Source of the DNA: Pseudomonas sp. ANT_H4
GTDB lineage: Bacteria; Pseudomonadota; Gammaproteobacteria; Pseudomonadales; Pseudomonadaceae
NCBI RefSeq assembly: GCF_008369295.1
Contig: NZ_VOBG01000001.1
Location: 186,001 to 250,000, forward strand
Length of the DNA stretch: 64,000 bases
Reading direction: 5' to 3'
This document shows positions 47,440 through 56,099 of the stretch, piece after piece. Made by a program: the position numbers and the translations under genes. Every line of letters begins with the position of its first letter. The first letter of the stretch is position 1. The notes beneath the pieces are model-generated. The model ran no database searches. It was not told the DNA's origin and saw only the letters and a list, made by a program, of their open reading frames with translations.

Positions 47440-48504
47440 TCAGGCAAACACCTGCAGGCTGCGCGGCGGCAGCGCAACCCAGATGTCCTGGGAGCCAAGG
47501 CGCGGCATGGCTTCCGGGGCCAGTTCGGCCAACAGTGAATGGCCGGGCAATTGGTCCAGCTCAAAGCTCATGCGGCAACGGTTCCCGAGGAAGGTGATCT
47601 CACGGACCTTGGCCGGGAACAGGTTTTCCTCATGCACTGGCGGGTTGACGCTGATGGCTTCGGGGCGGCAGAACAAACGACCCGATGCCGCTTTGCCGGA
47701 GTTCTCGGCCAACCGCACATTCATCCCGCCGACCTGGGCATGGCTGGCGCTGTTGCGGCTGAACGGCAGCCAGTTGCCTTGGCCGACAAATTCGGCGACG
47801 AAAGGCGTGGCCGGGCGATCGTAAATTTCCTGGGGAGTGGCGTATTGCTCAACCTTGCCGTTATTCATCACGGCGATGCGGTCGGCCATCAGCATGGCCT
47901 CGTCCTGATTGTGGGTGACCATCAGGGTGGTGATGCCCAGGCGCTGTTGCAATTGGCGCAGTTCGGTACACAGATGCTCGCGCACGCGGGCGTCGAGGGC
48001 GGACATCGGCTCATCAAGCAACAACAGCGAAGGTGCGGGCGCCAGGGCACGGGCCAGGGCCACGCGTTGTTGTTGGCCGCCGGAGAGTTGGCCGGGGTAT
48101 TTCTTTTCGCTGCCCAGCAGGCCCACCAGTTCCAGCATCTGCCCGACGCGCTTGCGCACTTCATCGCGGCCGCTGCCGGCCAGGCCGTAGCCGATGTTCG
48201 CTGCGACGGTGAGGTTGGGAAACAGCGCGTAGGACTGGAACAGAATGCCGTAGTCCCGCGCCTGAGGGGCCAGTAGGGAAACGTCGCGCTCACCCAGGTA
48301 CAACTCGCCACTGTCCTGGCGCTCCAGCCCTGCGATACAACGCAACAAGGTGGTCTTGCCGCAGCCGGACGGGCCGAGCAGGCACACCAGTTCACCGGCG
48401 GCGACATCCAGGGACACGTTGTCCAGAGCGGTAAAGGCGCCGAAACGCTTCTGGATACCGCGCACCTTCATCGGCGCGCCGGGGTTGGTCATGGCTGTGT
48501 TCAT
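47440..48504 (-). CDS. phnT: 2-aminoethylphosphonate ABC transporter, ATP-binding protein
   Basis: A 354-residue ABC ATPase: Walker A GPSGCGKTTLL near 44-54, Q-loop QSYALFPNLTV, signature LSGGQQQRVALARAL, Walker B LLLDEPMSALD, H-loop VTHNQDEAM and a C-terminal TOBE-like regulatory domain (~240-354). It energises the fused permease. It starts 151 bases after the LysR gene ends, with a palindrome TCATCA-AAC-TGATGA (48514-48528) directly before its ribosome-binding site. Confidence 0.88.
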   Translation of the reverse strand: MNTAMTNPGAPMKVRGIQKRFGAFTALDNVSLDVAAGELVCLLGPSGCGKTTLLRCIAGLERQDSGELYLGERDVSLLAPQARDYGILFQSYALFPNLTVAANIGYGLAGSGRDEVRKRVGQMLELVGLLGSEKKYPGQLSGGQQQRVALARALAPAPSLLLLDEPMSALDARVREHLCTELRQLQQRLGITTLMVTHNQDEAMLMADRIAVMNNGKVEQYATPQEIYDRPATPFVAEFVGQGNWLPFSRNSASHAQVGGMNVRLAENSGKAASGRLFCRPEAISVNPPVHEENLFPAKVREITFLGNRCRMSFELDQLPGHSLLAELAPEAMPRLGSQDIWVALPPRSLQVFA

Positions 48505-48513
48505 GGAGGCACC

Positions 48514-48528
48514 TCATCAAACTGATGA
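48514..48528. promoter_or_regulatory. Small palindrome at the start of the phosphonate transport operon
   Basis: The perfect inverted repeat TCATCA-AAC-TGATGA lies 10-24 bases upstream of the phnT ATG. It partly overlaps the likely ribosome-binding site (GAGG, minus strand), so it could be an operator half or a translation-controlling hairpin. No promoter elements were clear. Tentative. Confidence 0.35.
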
Positions 48529-48625
48529 AGGCCATCCTAGGGAGCAAATGCGTAGCTCGTGTGGCAGGAAGGCAAAAGTGAGCGATAGTGGTATTGGTAG
48601 ATTTGGGCAGGGCTGAACAATTATG

Positions 48626-48647
48626 TGTGGCGAGCGGGCTTGCCACA
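48626..48647. repeat. Single REP (GTGGCGAGCGGG family)
   Basis: Arms TGTGGC / GCCACA around GAGCGGGCTT, a shortened copy of the family. It lies between the phnT start region and the end of the LysR gene. Confidence 0.7.
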
Positions 48648-48655
48648 GAAAGTAG

Positions 48656-49522
48656 TCAGCCCGCTGGCGACATTTCCTGCGCCAACCCCAGAAAGGCCGC
48701 CGGCAACCGCGCGCCCTTTCGCTCCTTGAGGCAGTACAGGTATTCGGCAATCTGCGGCGCATTCTCGATGGTCAGTACCCGCAACTGCGGATCATGGGGC
48801 ACTTCCTGGCGAGCAATGATGCTGATGCCAATATTGCGCAGCACCGCCTCGCGAATCGATTCCCGGCTGCCAATCTCCAGCAGCGGGCCGTAACTCACCC
48901 CCGCGCCCTGCAACATTTCTTCGGTCAGCCGCCGAGTGGTGGAACCTGCTTCGCGCATCAACAAAGTGTGCCCGGCCAGGGCGCTCAACGGCACAGGGTC
49001 CAGCACCGCCAGAGGATGATTGCGATGCACCGCCAGCACCAGCGGATCAGTGCCCAACACCCGACGAATCAGGCGCGGGTCCTCCAGCAATTGCGATGAC
49101 GCGGCGATATCCACCCGGTAGTCTTCCAGCGCTTCCAGCACCTGCTGGGAGTTGCCGATCTCCACCGAGACTTCCACCCGGGGCAGCCTTTCGCGAAAGG
49201 TTTTTACCAAATCGAGGATGTAGTACGGAGCGGTCGCGGCAATTCTCAGCGTGCCCTGGACCTGGCCGCTGTTGCGCAGGAAAAACTCGATATCGCTTTC
49301 CTGCTGCAACAACGCCTTGACCATCGGTAGCAGCCGCGCACCTTCGTCACTGACCGTCAGGCGGCGCCCGCCCCGGTAGAACAGCTCAACCGAATACTGG
49401 CTTTCCAGATGGCGAACCTGGGTGGTCACCGTGGGCTGGCTCAGGCCTAGCTTTTTCGCCGCCTGGGTAATGCTACCCAGACGGGCGACCATATAAAACG
49501 CCTTCAGCTCAGCACTCAGCAC
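48656..49522 (-). CDS. LysR-type regulator of phosphonate use
   Basis: A GTG at 49522 (VLSAELKAFYMVARLG) gives 288 residues, normal for LysR; an ATG at 49564 would start inside cadA and add 14 residues unlike the family. GAGGG lies 4 bases before the GTG. The helix-turn-helix (~14-38, GSITQAAKKLGLSQPTVTTQ) and effector domain follow. The start resembles the phosphonate-associated LysR subfamily, and the gene is next to and co-directional with the AEP transporter. It begins 16 bases after cadA stops, so read-through is likely. Confidence 0.83.
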   Translation of the reverse strand: MLSAELKAFYMVARLGSITQAAKKLGLSQPTVTTQVRHLESQYSVELFYRGGRRLTVSDEGARLLPMVKALLQQESDIEFFLRNSGQVQGTLRIAATAPYYILDLVKTFRERLPRVEVSVEIGNSQQVLEALEDYRVDIAASSQLLEDPRLIRRVLGTDPLVLAVHRNHPLAVLDPVPLSALAGHTLLMREAGSTTRRLTEEMLQGAGVSYGPLLEIGSRESIREAVLRNIGISIIARQEVPHDPQLRVLTIENAPQIAEYLYCLKERKGARLPAAFLGLAQEMSPAG

Positions 49523-49538
49523 ACCACCCTCACATCGA

Positions 49539-51788
49539 CTATTTGCGCAACAAGCGCAGACCATTGAACACCACCAGCAGGCTCACGCCCATGTCGGCGA
49601 ACACCGCCATCCACATGGTGGCCATCCCGAAGAAGGTCACCGCGAGGAAGATCGCCTTGACCACCAGCGCCAGGGCGATGTTCTGCTTGAGGATACTCGA
49701 CGTTTGCCGCGACAGCCGTATGAATGCCGGAATCTTGCGCAGGTCATCGTCCATCAGCGCCACGTCGGCGGTCTCGATGGCGGTGTCTGTACCGGCGGCG
49801 GCCATGGCAAAACCGATCTCGGCACGGGCCAGCGCCGGGGCGTCGTTTATACCGTCGCCAACCATGCCGACCCGATAGCCCTTGCCGTAGAGGGCTTCAA
49901 TCGCTTGCAGTTTTTCGGTGGGCAACAGGTCGCCCCGGGCCTGATCGATGCCGACCTGGGCGGCAATCGCCTGGGCGGTGTGGGTATTATCGCCGGTGAG
50001 CATCAGGGTTTTGATACCCAGGTCATGCAATTGCTGGATCGCTTCGCGGCTGCTGTCCTTGACGGTATCAGCCACGGCGAACAGTGCCAGCGGGCCGGAT
50101 TTGTCCAGCAGCAGGACCACGGACTTGCCTTGCTTTTCCAGGGCGAAGAGTTTTTCTTCCAGGGCCGGTGAACATAGGCCCAGTTCTTCCACAAGGCGGT
50201 GGTTGCCCAGGTGATAGACCTCGCCGTTGATCTCACCGCGTACACCACGACCGGTCAGGGCTTCGAAGTTATCCACAGCATGCACGGGCAGATTTTTATC
50301 CACCGCCGCGTTGGCGATGGCCAGGGACACCGGGTGATCGGAACGACCGGCAAGGCTCGCCGCCAGTGCCGGCGCGCGGCCTTCAAAATTGGGGAGCAGC
50401 GCCAGGTAATCGGTTTGCACCGGCTTGCCGTGGGTGATGGTGCCGGTCTTGTCCAGGGCCAGGTAGTCGAGTTTGTAACCGCCCTCCAGGTACACGCCGC
50501 CCTTGATCAGGATGCCTTTGCGGGCGGCTGCAGCCAGGCCGCTGACGATGGTCACCGGGGTGGAAATCACCAGCGCACACGGGCAAGCCACTACCAGCAA
50601 CACCAGCGCGCGGTAGATCCAGTCGAACCAGATGCCGCCCATGAACAGCGGTGGAATCACGGCCACGCCCAAGGCAAAGAGGAACACTACCGGGGTGTAG
50701 ATTTTGGAAAAGCTGTCGACAAAGCGCTGGGTCGGCGCCCGCGCGCCCTGGGCCTGTTCCACGGCGTGGATGATCCGCGCCAGGGTGGAATTGTTGGCGG
50801 CCGCGGTGACTTTGTATTCCAGGGAACCGGCCTGGTTGATGGTGCCGGCGAAAACCTTGTCGCCGACGGTTTTCTCGATGGGCAGGCTTTCACCGGTGAT
50901 GGGCGCCTGGTCGATGGTCGACTGGCCGGACACCACCTCGCCGTCCAGGCCAATGCGCTCGCCGGGACGAACCCGCACGATAGCGTCCAGTTCAATGGTT
51001 TTAACGTCTTTTTCAATCCAGCTTCCGTCAGCTTGACGAACCGTGGCCTGCTCCGGAGTCATCTGCATCAAGCCGCTGATGGCGTTACGCGCGCGGTCCA
51101 GGGACTTGGCCTCGATCAACTCGGCCACAGTGAACAAGAACATCACCATGGCCGCTTCCGGCCACTGGCCGATGAGGACCGCGCCAGTCACGGCGATGCT
51201 CATCAGGGCGTTGATGTTCAGGTTGAGGTTTTTCAGGGCTATCCAGCCCTTTTTATAGGTGGTGAGGCCGCCGCTGAGGATCGACACCAGCGCCACCAAG
51301 GCAATCACCCAAGTTGGCGCGGCATTGGTGAAGTGCAGCACTTCGGCGCCCAAGGCACCGAGGCCGGACAGCGCCAATGGCCACCAGTGTTTCTTGGCCG
51401 GAGGCGCGGCGGCGGCGATGCCTTCTTCGATCGGATCGGCCTGCATCCCCAGAGATTTGATGGCCTCGATGATCGGTGCCGTTGTCGGCAAGTCATGGGT
51501 CACACCGAGGACGCGGTTGATCAGGTTGAATTCCAGTTGTTGCACGCCAGCGAGCTTGCCCAGTTTGTTCTGGATCAGCGTCTGCTCGGTGGGGCAGTCC
51601 ATGGCTTCGATGCGGAAGGTGCTCAGCCTGGAGCCTGCGGTGGGCGCTTCGCTCAATTGCACCAGGGACGGTGCCGCGGCGCCGGAGCAGCAAGAGCTGC
51701 CATGATTGTGCTTTTGCACAGGCTGAAGCTTTTCGCCGTGATCATGATCATGGTCGTGCTTGTGCGGGGCGTGGATAGAGTCGTTCAT
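49539..51788 (-). CDS. cadA: Cadmium/zinc/lead-exporting P-type ATPase
   Basis: A 749-residue PIB-type ATPase. A His-rich N-terminus (HKHDHDHDHG, 9-18) and one heavy-metal-associated domain with MDCPTEQ (Cys65) precede eight membrane helices; the ion-binding CPC motif is at 402-404, the phosphorylated Asp is Asp446 in DKTGTIT, and MVGDGINDAPALA is present. CPC with the MDCPTE pattern places it in the Cd/Zn/Pb efflux group. It is divergent from cadR and controlled by the MerR-type site between them. Confidence 0.93.
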   Translation of the reverse strand: MNDSIHAPHKHDHDHDHGEKLQPVQKHNHGSSCCSGAAAPSLVQLSEAPTAGSRLSTFRIEAMDCPTEQTLIQNKLGKLAGVQQLEFNLINRVLGVTHDLPTTAPIIEAIKSLGMQADPIEEGIAAAAPPAKKHWWPLALSGLGALGAEVLHFTNAAPTWVIALVALVSILSGGLTTYKKGWIALKNLNLNINALMSIAVTGAVLIGQWPEAAMVMFLFTVAELIEAKSLDRARNAISGLMQMTPEQATVRQADGSWIEKDVKTIELDAIVRVRPGERIGLDGEVVSGQSTIDQAPITGESLPIEKTVGDKVFAGTINQAGSLEYKVTAAANNSTLARIIHAVEQAQGARAPTQRFVDSFSKIYTPVVFLFALGVAVIPPLFMGGIWFDWIYRALVLLVVACPCALVISTPVTIVSGLAAAARKGILIKGGVYLEGGYKLDYLALDKTGTITHGKPVQTDYLALLPNFEGRAPALAASLAGRSDHPVSLAIANAAVDKNLPVHAVDNFEALTGRGVRGEINGEVYHLGNHRLVEELGLCSPALEEKLFALEKQGKSVVLLLDKSGPLALFAVADTVKDSSREAIQQLHDLGIKTLMLTGDNTHTAQAIAAQVGIDQARGDLLPTEKLQAIEALYGKGYRVGMVGDGINDAPALARAEIGFAMAAAGTDTAIETADVALMDDDLRKIPAFIRLSRQTSSILKQNIALALVVKAIFLAVTFFGMATMWMAVFADMGVSLLVVFNGLRLLRK

Positions 51789-51818
51789 TAGTCGGGTCCG
51801 GAAAGGTGCCTGTTGCCA

Positions 51819-51849
51819 AGTAAAGACCCTGTAGCCACTATAGGGTCAA
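51819..51849 (-). promoter_or_regulatory. cadA promoter with CadR (MerR-type) operator
   Basis: Read on the minus strand, -35 TTGACC (51849-51844) and -10 TTTACT (51824-51819) are separated by 19 bases, the long spacer typical of MerR-activated promoters. Between them lies the palindrome ACCCTATAGTGGCTACAGGGT (51826-51846; 21 positions in total, symmetrical ACCCT...AGGGT). CadR should bind it and remodel the spacer in the presence of Cd, driving cadA. Confidence 0.85.
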
Positions 51850-51872
51850 GCACCCTTTTGGAGATTGCTGCG

Positions 51873-52322
51873 ATGAAGATCGGTGAGTTGGCAAAACTGA
51901 CGGATTGTCAGGTGGAAACCATCCGTTATTACGAGAAGGAAGGCCTGCTGCCGCCGCCCGCGCGCAGCGAGGGCAATTACCGCTTGTACACCCAGGCCCA
52001 CACCGAGCGGCTGACCTTTATCCGCAACTGCCGCAGCCTGGACATGACCCTTGAGGAAATTCGCAGCCTGTTGGGTTTGCGAGATAGCCCGCAGGACCAG
52101 TGCGAAAACGTTAATGCGCTGATCGACGAGCACATCCACCACGTCAAGGCGCGGATCGATGGGTTGTTGGCGTTACAGGAACAGTTACTCGACCTGCGCC
52201 AGCGTTGTGGCGAAGGGCCGGATATTGATCAATGTGGGATTTTGAAGCGACTGGAGGTCAGCGGAGGTGTGGCGGCGAGTGAGTCGGAGCATTCCCATGT
52301 GGGCAGGAGCCACGGGCATTGA
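51873..52322 (+). CDS. cadR: CadR: MerR-family cadmium/lead-responsive regulator
   Basis: Starting at ATG 51873 gives 149 residues. The MerR helix-turn-helix (KIGELAKLTDCQVETIRYYE) is followed by the dimerisation helix and metal-site cysteines Cys77, Cys112 and Cys121; the C-terminus has a His-rich tail (HSHVGRSHGH) seen in Pseudomonas CadR. The Cys pattern is that of the Cd/Pb sensors rather than mercury or copper ones. Divergent from cadA. Confidence 0.92.
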   Translation: MKIGELAKLTDCQVETIRYYEKEGLLPPPARSEGNYRLYTQAHTERLTFIRNCRSLDMTLEEIRSLLGLRDSPQDQCENVNALIDEHIHHVKARIDGLLALQEQLLDLRQRCGEGPDIDQCGILKRLEVSGGVAASESEHSHVGRSHGH

Positions 52323-52340
52323 TGATCGTAATGGCCTGTG

Positions 52341-52470
52341 TGGCGAGCGGGCTTGCCCGCGTTGGGCGGCGCAGCAGCCCCAATAGGATCACCGCGCTCC
52401 GTCAGATAGATCGCGGTAGCCGATTTTAGGGCCGCTTCGCAGCCCAACGCGGGCAAGCCCGCTCGCCACC
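52341..52470. repeat. REPIN (GTGGCGAGCGGG family), perfect arms
   Basis: Inverted 27-base units at 52341-52367 and 52444-52470 match perfectly around a 76-base spacer. It fills most of the gap between cadR and thyA, whose 3' ends face each other. The spacer end GGCCGCTTCGCAGCCCA matches the REPIN at 30248, indicating a shared extended family. Confidence 0.92.
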
Positions 52471-52487
52471 ATAAGCCGGCCCGAGTG

Positions 52488-53459
52488 TCAGACCGCCATC
52501 GGCGCTGTCATCGGCGCATGGTGCTCGTAACCTTCCAGCGAGAAATCGCTCGGTTCGATCTGCTCCAGCCACTCCGGCTGGTACACACCCGTCTTGGCAA
52601 ACTCCGGCACACGGTCACTGATCACCAGCTTGGGCGCCGCGAACGGCTCGCGCTTGAGCTGTTCGTTGAGCATGTCCAGATGGTTTTCGTAGACGTGGGC
52701 GTCACCGATGAAATAGGTGAACCAGCGCGGCGTGTAACCCGTCAGACGGCCGATCAGGCTCAGCAGCGCGGCGCCCTCGGTGAGGTTGAACGGCGTGCCC
52801 AGGCCCAAATCGTTGGAGCGAATATAGAGCGTCAAGGATATTTCCCTGGTCTCAACGTTGGGATGGAACTGGTACAGCAGGTGGCACGGCGGCAAGGCCA
52901 TTTCATCGAGCTGGGCGCAGTTCCAACCATGGAACAGGATACGCCGGCTGCCCGGGTCCTTGATGATGGTGTCGACGCACTGGCGAATCTGGTCAATGGC
53001 CTTGTACAGCACCACATAGGCCTGACCGTCTTCCTCGCCTTCGGCGATTTGGCGGTAACCCTGGCTTAGGGTCTGCTCGATGGCAGCCTGGTTGCTGACC
53101 GGAATCTGCTTGTACGCCGGCCATTTGCGCCATTGCACGCCGTAGATCTCGCCGAGGTCGTCATTGCCCTGGCGGAACGGGTTGGCCAGCCATTGGGCGT
53201 TTTCGTTGGCGTTCTGGTCCCAGACCTTGCAACCCAGGGCGCGGAATTCGGCAGCGTTGTTCACCCCACGCAGGAAGCCGACCATCTCGCCAATCGCCGA
53301 TTTGAAGGCCATTTTTCGGGTGGTGATCGCCGGAAAACCTTCCTGCAGGTCAAAGCGCAGCATCGCACCGGGAAAGCTGATGGTGTTCACGCCGGTACGG
53401 TTGGCCTGCTTGGTGCCGTTCTTGATGACGTGGGACACCAGATCGAGATATTGCTTCAT
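52488..53459 (-). CDS. thyA: Thymidylate synthase (long form)
   Basis: A 323-residue enzyme converting dUMP to dTMP with methylene-tetrahydrofolate. The nucleophile is Cys192 ([11 protein letters not shown]); [18 protein letters not shown] and [10 protein letters not shown] are family blocks. Compared with the 264-residue E. coli protein it has an insert of roughly 35-40 residues after YGVQWRKWP (~114-155) plus smaller ones. It starts 51 bases after lgt on the same strand, a common Pseudomonas pair. Confidence 0.95.
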   Translation of the reverse strand: MKQYLDLVSHVIKNGTKQANRTGVNTISFPGAMLRFDLQEGFPAITTRKMAFKSAIGEMVGFLRGVNNAAEFRALGCKVWDQNANENAQWLANPFRQGNDDLGEIYGVQWRKWPAYKQIPVSNQAAIEQTLSQGYRQIAEGEEDGQAYVVLYKAIDQIRQCVDTIIKDPGSRRILFHGWNCAQLDEMALPPCHLLYQFHPNVETREISLTLYIRSNDLGLGTPFNLTEGAALLSLIGRLTGYTPRWFTYFIGDAHVYENHLDMLNEQLKREPFAAPKLVISDRVPEFAKTGVYQPEWLEQIEPSDFSLEGYEHHAPMTAPMAV

Positions 53460-53510
53460 GTCATTACCTGCATCGTTGAAGCCGAAGCCCTCAGGCCTCG
53501 GCGTTCGAAT

Positions 53511-54323
53511 TTAAAGCGCGGTGTTCTTGATCGGTTGCGGGCGATTGTAAGCCCACCACAGCAGACCCAGGCCGGCGAGGATCATCGGGATGCTGAGAAC
53601 CTGACCCATGGTCACCCAGCCAAACGCCAGGTAGCCCAGTTGCGCATCTGGCACCCGCACAAACTCGACGATAAAGCGGAAAATCCCGTAGAACAGCGCG
53701 AACATCCCCGATACCGCCATGGTAGGCCGCGGTTTACGAGAGTAAATATAGAGAATCAGGAACAGCGCCACACCTTCCAGGGCGAACTGATACAACTGCG
53801 ACGGATGGCGCGGCAGTTGCGAAGGGTCGCTGAACGCCGGGAACACCATGGCCCACGGCACATCGGTCGGCTTGCCCCATAATTCGGCGTTGATGAAGTT
53901 GCCGATACGCCCGGCGCCCAGGCCAATCGGCACCATCGGTGCAACAAAATCCATCAGTTGGAAGAACGACTTGCCGTTGCGTCGGCCGAACCACCAGGCC
54001 GCGAGCATCACACCGATAAAACCACCGTGGAACGCCATGCCGCCTTTCCACACTTCGAAAATCAGCGTCGGGTTGGCGATGTAGGCACTCAGGTCGTAGA
54101 ACAACACATACCCCAGGCGCCCGCCGACGATCACGCCCATCGACATCCAGAACACCATGTCGGAGAGCTTCTCCTTGGTCCAGGTCGGATCGAAACGGTT
54201 CAGACGCCGGGAAGCCAGCAGCCATGCACCGCCGATGCCAATCAGGTACATCAACCCGTACCAGTGGATTTTCAGCGGACCAATGGCCAGGGCCACCGGG
54301 TCGATATGCGGGTAAGGCAGCAT
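53511..54323 (-). CDS. lgt: Prolipoprotein diacylglyceryl transferase
   Basis: A 270-residue, seven-helix inner-membrane enzyme that attaches diacylglycerol to lipobox cysteines. The Lgt signature [15 protein letters not shown] (~139-153) and the essential HGGFIG and [12 protein letters not shown] blocks are present. It is upstream of thyA on the same strand. The LaoB lipoprotein and others depend on its activity. Confidence 0.97.
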   Translation of the reverse strand: MLPYPHIDPVALAIGPLKIHWYGLMYLIGIGGAWLLASRRLNRFDPTWTKEKLSDMVFWMSMGVIVGGRLGYVLFYDLSAYIANPTLIFEVWKGGMAFHGGFIGVMLAAWWFGRRNGKSFFQLMDFVAPMVPIGLGAGRIGNFINAELWGKPTDVPWAMVFPAFSDPSQLPRHPSQLYQFALEGVALFLILYIYSRKPRPTMAVSGMFALFYGIFRFIVEFVRVPDAQLGYLAFGWVTMGQVLSIPMILAGLGLLWWAYNRPQPIKNTAL

Positions 54324-54407
54324 TGCGACTCCTCGTTAAATCATTCGTTATTGCGCACGGACCATGCCGGGACGCGATTAAGCCTGCGTTACATAAAATA
54401 AGCTTCG

Positions 54408-55190
54408 TTACAGCAGAAAACTCAAACCGACACAAAACAACAGGCCGGCAAACAGCCGCTTGAGCAAGCGCGGCGACAATCGGTGAGCCAGGCGCGCGCC
54501 GAAACGGGCGGCTAGCATACTGGTCAGGGCGATACCCAGCAGCGCTGGCAAATACACGAACCCGAGACTATGAGCGGGCAACAGCGGATCGTGCCAGCCC
54601 AAAATCATGAAACTTAATGCACTGGCCAGGGCAATCGGCAAGCCGCAGGCCGATGAGGTAGCCACAGCCTGGCGCATCGGCACGCTGCGCCAGGTCAGGA
54701 ACGGCACGGTCAGCGAGCCACCGCCAATGCCGAAAATCGCTGAAGCCCAGCCGATCACCGTGCCCGCCAGGGTCAGCCCGACCTTGCCCGGAACCGTTCG
54801 ACTGGCCTTGGGTTTGACCTCCAGGGCCAATTGCACGGCGACGATCAGCGCGAATACGCCGATGATCTTCTGCAAGTGAGGCCCTGAGATGGCTTCAGCC
54901 GTCAACGCGCCAAAACCTGCGCCGATCAAAATACCGACGGTCATCCACACAAAAATCGGCCAACGCACCGCGCCAACCCGATGGTGCTCACGCACAGCAT
55001 TGACTGAAGTGAAAATAATGCTCGCCAGCGACGTGCCTACCGCCAGGTGAGTCAATACCTGCGGATCAAAACCCTGCAAAGTGAAACTGAACACCAGCAC
55101 CGGAACAATAATGATCCCGCCGCCCACGCCAAACAGCCCAGCGAGCACGCCTGCACAGGCGCCCAGCAGCAAATACAGTAGAAATTCCAT
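54408..55190 (-). CDS. TauE/SafE (TSUP) family membrane exporter
   Basis: Starting at ATG 55190 (MEFLLYLLLGACAG) gives 260 residues with about eight membrane helices in two repeats; each repeat has the GGG-x-[IL]-x-P pattern (GVGGGIIIVPVLV near 25-37 and FGIGGGSLTVPFL near 155-167). TSUP proteins move sulfite, sulfoacetate or other organic anions; the substrate here is not evident. A TTG four codons upstream is unlikely as the start. Divergent from the NRDE gene. Confidence 0.9.
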   Translation of the reverse strand: MEFLLYLLLGACAGVLAGLFGVGGGIIIVPVLVFSFTLQGFDPQVLTHLAVGTSLASIIFTSVNAVREHHRVGAVRWPIFVWMTVGILIGAGFGALTAEAISGPHLQKIIGVFALIVAVQLALEVKPKASRTVPGKVGLTLAGTVIGWASAIFGIGGGSLTVPFLTWRSVPMRQAVATSSACGLPIALASALSFMILGWHDPLLPAHSLGFVYLPALLGIALTSMLAARFGARLAHRLSPRLLKRLFAGLLFCVGLSFLL

Positions 55191-55299
55191 GGGCACCCTC
55201 AAAATCAGACCGGCATGTTAACGGATGCGGGGCGCAAGGCGGAACTGGATGCGATGGATAGCTATGGGTACAGTGGGAAAAACACAAAGGGATCGCCTT

Positions 55300-56046
55300 A
55301 TGTGCCTGATTGTTTTTGCCTGGCGGCCGGGCCATGTCCAGCCGCTGATCGTCGCGGCCAACCGTGATGAGTTCTATGCCCGACCCAGCCTGCCGCTGGC
55401 CCAGTGGCTCGATGCACCGCAGGTTTACGCCGGGCGTGATCAGGAAGCAGGGGGCACATGGCTGGGGGTTGGCGCGGATGGACGCTTTGCCGCGCTGACC
55501 AATATTCGCGACCCGCACCAGCCGCCGGCGCGTAAGTCCCGTGGAGAACTGGTAGCGCGATTTCTCAGCGGTTCGCTATCGCTGGACGCCTATTTGGCCG
55601 ACGTTAACGGTAGATCGATTGAATATGCCGGGTTTAACCTGCTGATTGGGACGCGGGATGAGTTGTGGCATTACAACGCCAATGATTCTGCGCCCACTCA
55701 GTTGGCGGCCGGGATATATGGGTTATCCAATGCCGGGCTGGATACGCCGTGGCCCAAATTGCTCAAGGCCAAGGCGGCGCTGACTGAAGTGCTGGACGAC
55801 CCGCGACCTGAAGCCTTGCTGGGCATTTTGAGCGACCCGCAGACCGCGCCTTTCGCCGACTTGCCGGATACCGGCGTAGGTTTGGCGACTGAGAGTTTGT
55901 TATCTAGCGTGTTTATTGCCAGCCCCAGTTATGGGACGCGGGCGAGTACGGCGCTGATCGTGAATGCCGATGGGTCGCGGCACATCGTCGAGCGCAGCTT
56001 CGGGCCCTATGGTGGGCAACTGGGAGAAGTCGAGCTGAAGCTTTAG
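55300..56046 (+). CDS. NRDE family protein (TANGO2-like)
   Basis: Starting at ATG 55300 gives 248 residues beginning MCLIVFAW, so Cys2 becomes the N-terminal residue after Met removal, as expected in this Ntn-hydrolase-like family. The name motif appears as AANRDEFYARPSLPLAQW (~22-39), followed by RDQEAGGTWLGV and ALTNIRDP. Mammalian TANGO2 has been tied to lipid and heme handling; the bacterial role is unknown. A 75-base upstream extension lacks similarity. A REP follows. Confidence 0.9.
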   Translation: MCLIVFAWRPGHVQPLIVAANRDEFYARPSLPLAQWLDAPQVYAGRDQEAGGTWLGVGADGRFAALTNIRDPHQPPARKSRGELVARFLSGSLSLDAYLADVNGRSIEYAGFNLLIGTRDELWHYNANDSAPTQLAAGIYGLSNAGLDTPWPKLLKAKAALTEVLDDPRPEALLGILSDPQTAPFADLPDTGVGLATESLLSSVFIASPSYGTRASTALIVNADGSRHIVERSFGPYGGQLGEVELKL

Positions 56047-56054
56047 ACAGGCAT

Positions 56055-56078
56055 TTGTGGCAAGCGGGCTTGCCACAA
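56055..56078. repeat. Single REP hairpin after the NRDE gene
   Basis: Arms TTGTGGCAAGC / GCTTGCCACAA, a perfect 11-base stem around GG. Seven A bases follow on the plus strand, so a U-tract would exist only upstream of the stem for minus-strand transcripts; it is therefore a REP, not a standard terminator, between the NRDE gene and the end of ptsP. Confidence 0.8.
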
Positions 56079-56099
56079 AAAAACCACTCGCTGCCAGGT

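Noticed and set aside
50199..51791. 530-residue plus-strand open frame opposite cadA
   Set aside because: Exactly overlays the CadA ATPase, whose motifs are intact; antisense frame with no similarity.
55300..56046. Longer start for the NRDE gene at 55225
   Set aside because: The family requires Met-Cys at the N-terminus, present at 55300; the extra 25 residues are unrelated.
56055..56083. Hairpin plus A-tract as an intrinsic terminator for the NRDE gene
   Set aside because: The homopolymer after the stem is A, not T, on the transcribed plus strand, so no U-tract forms; listed as a REP only.
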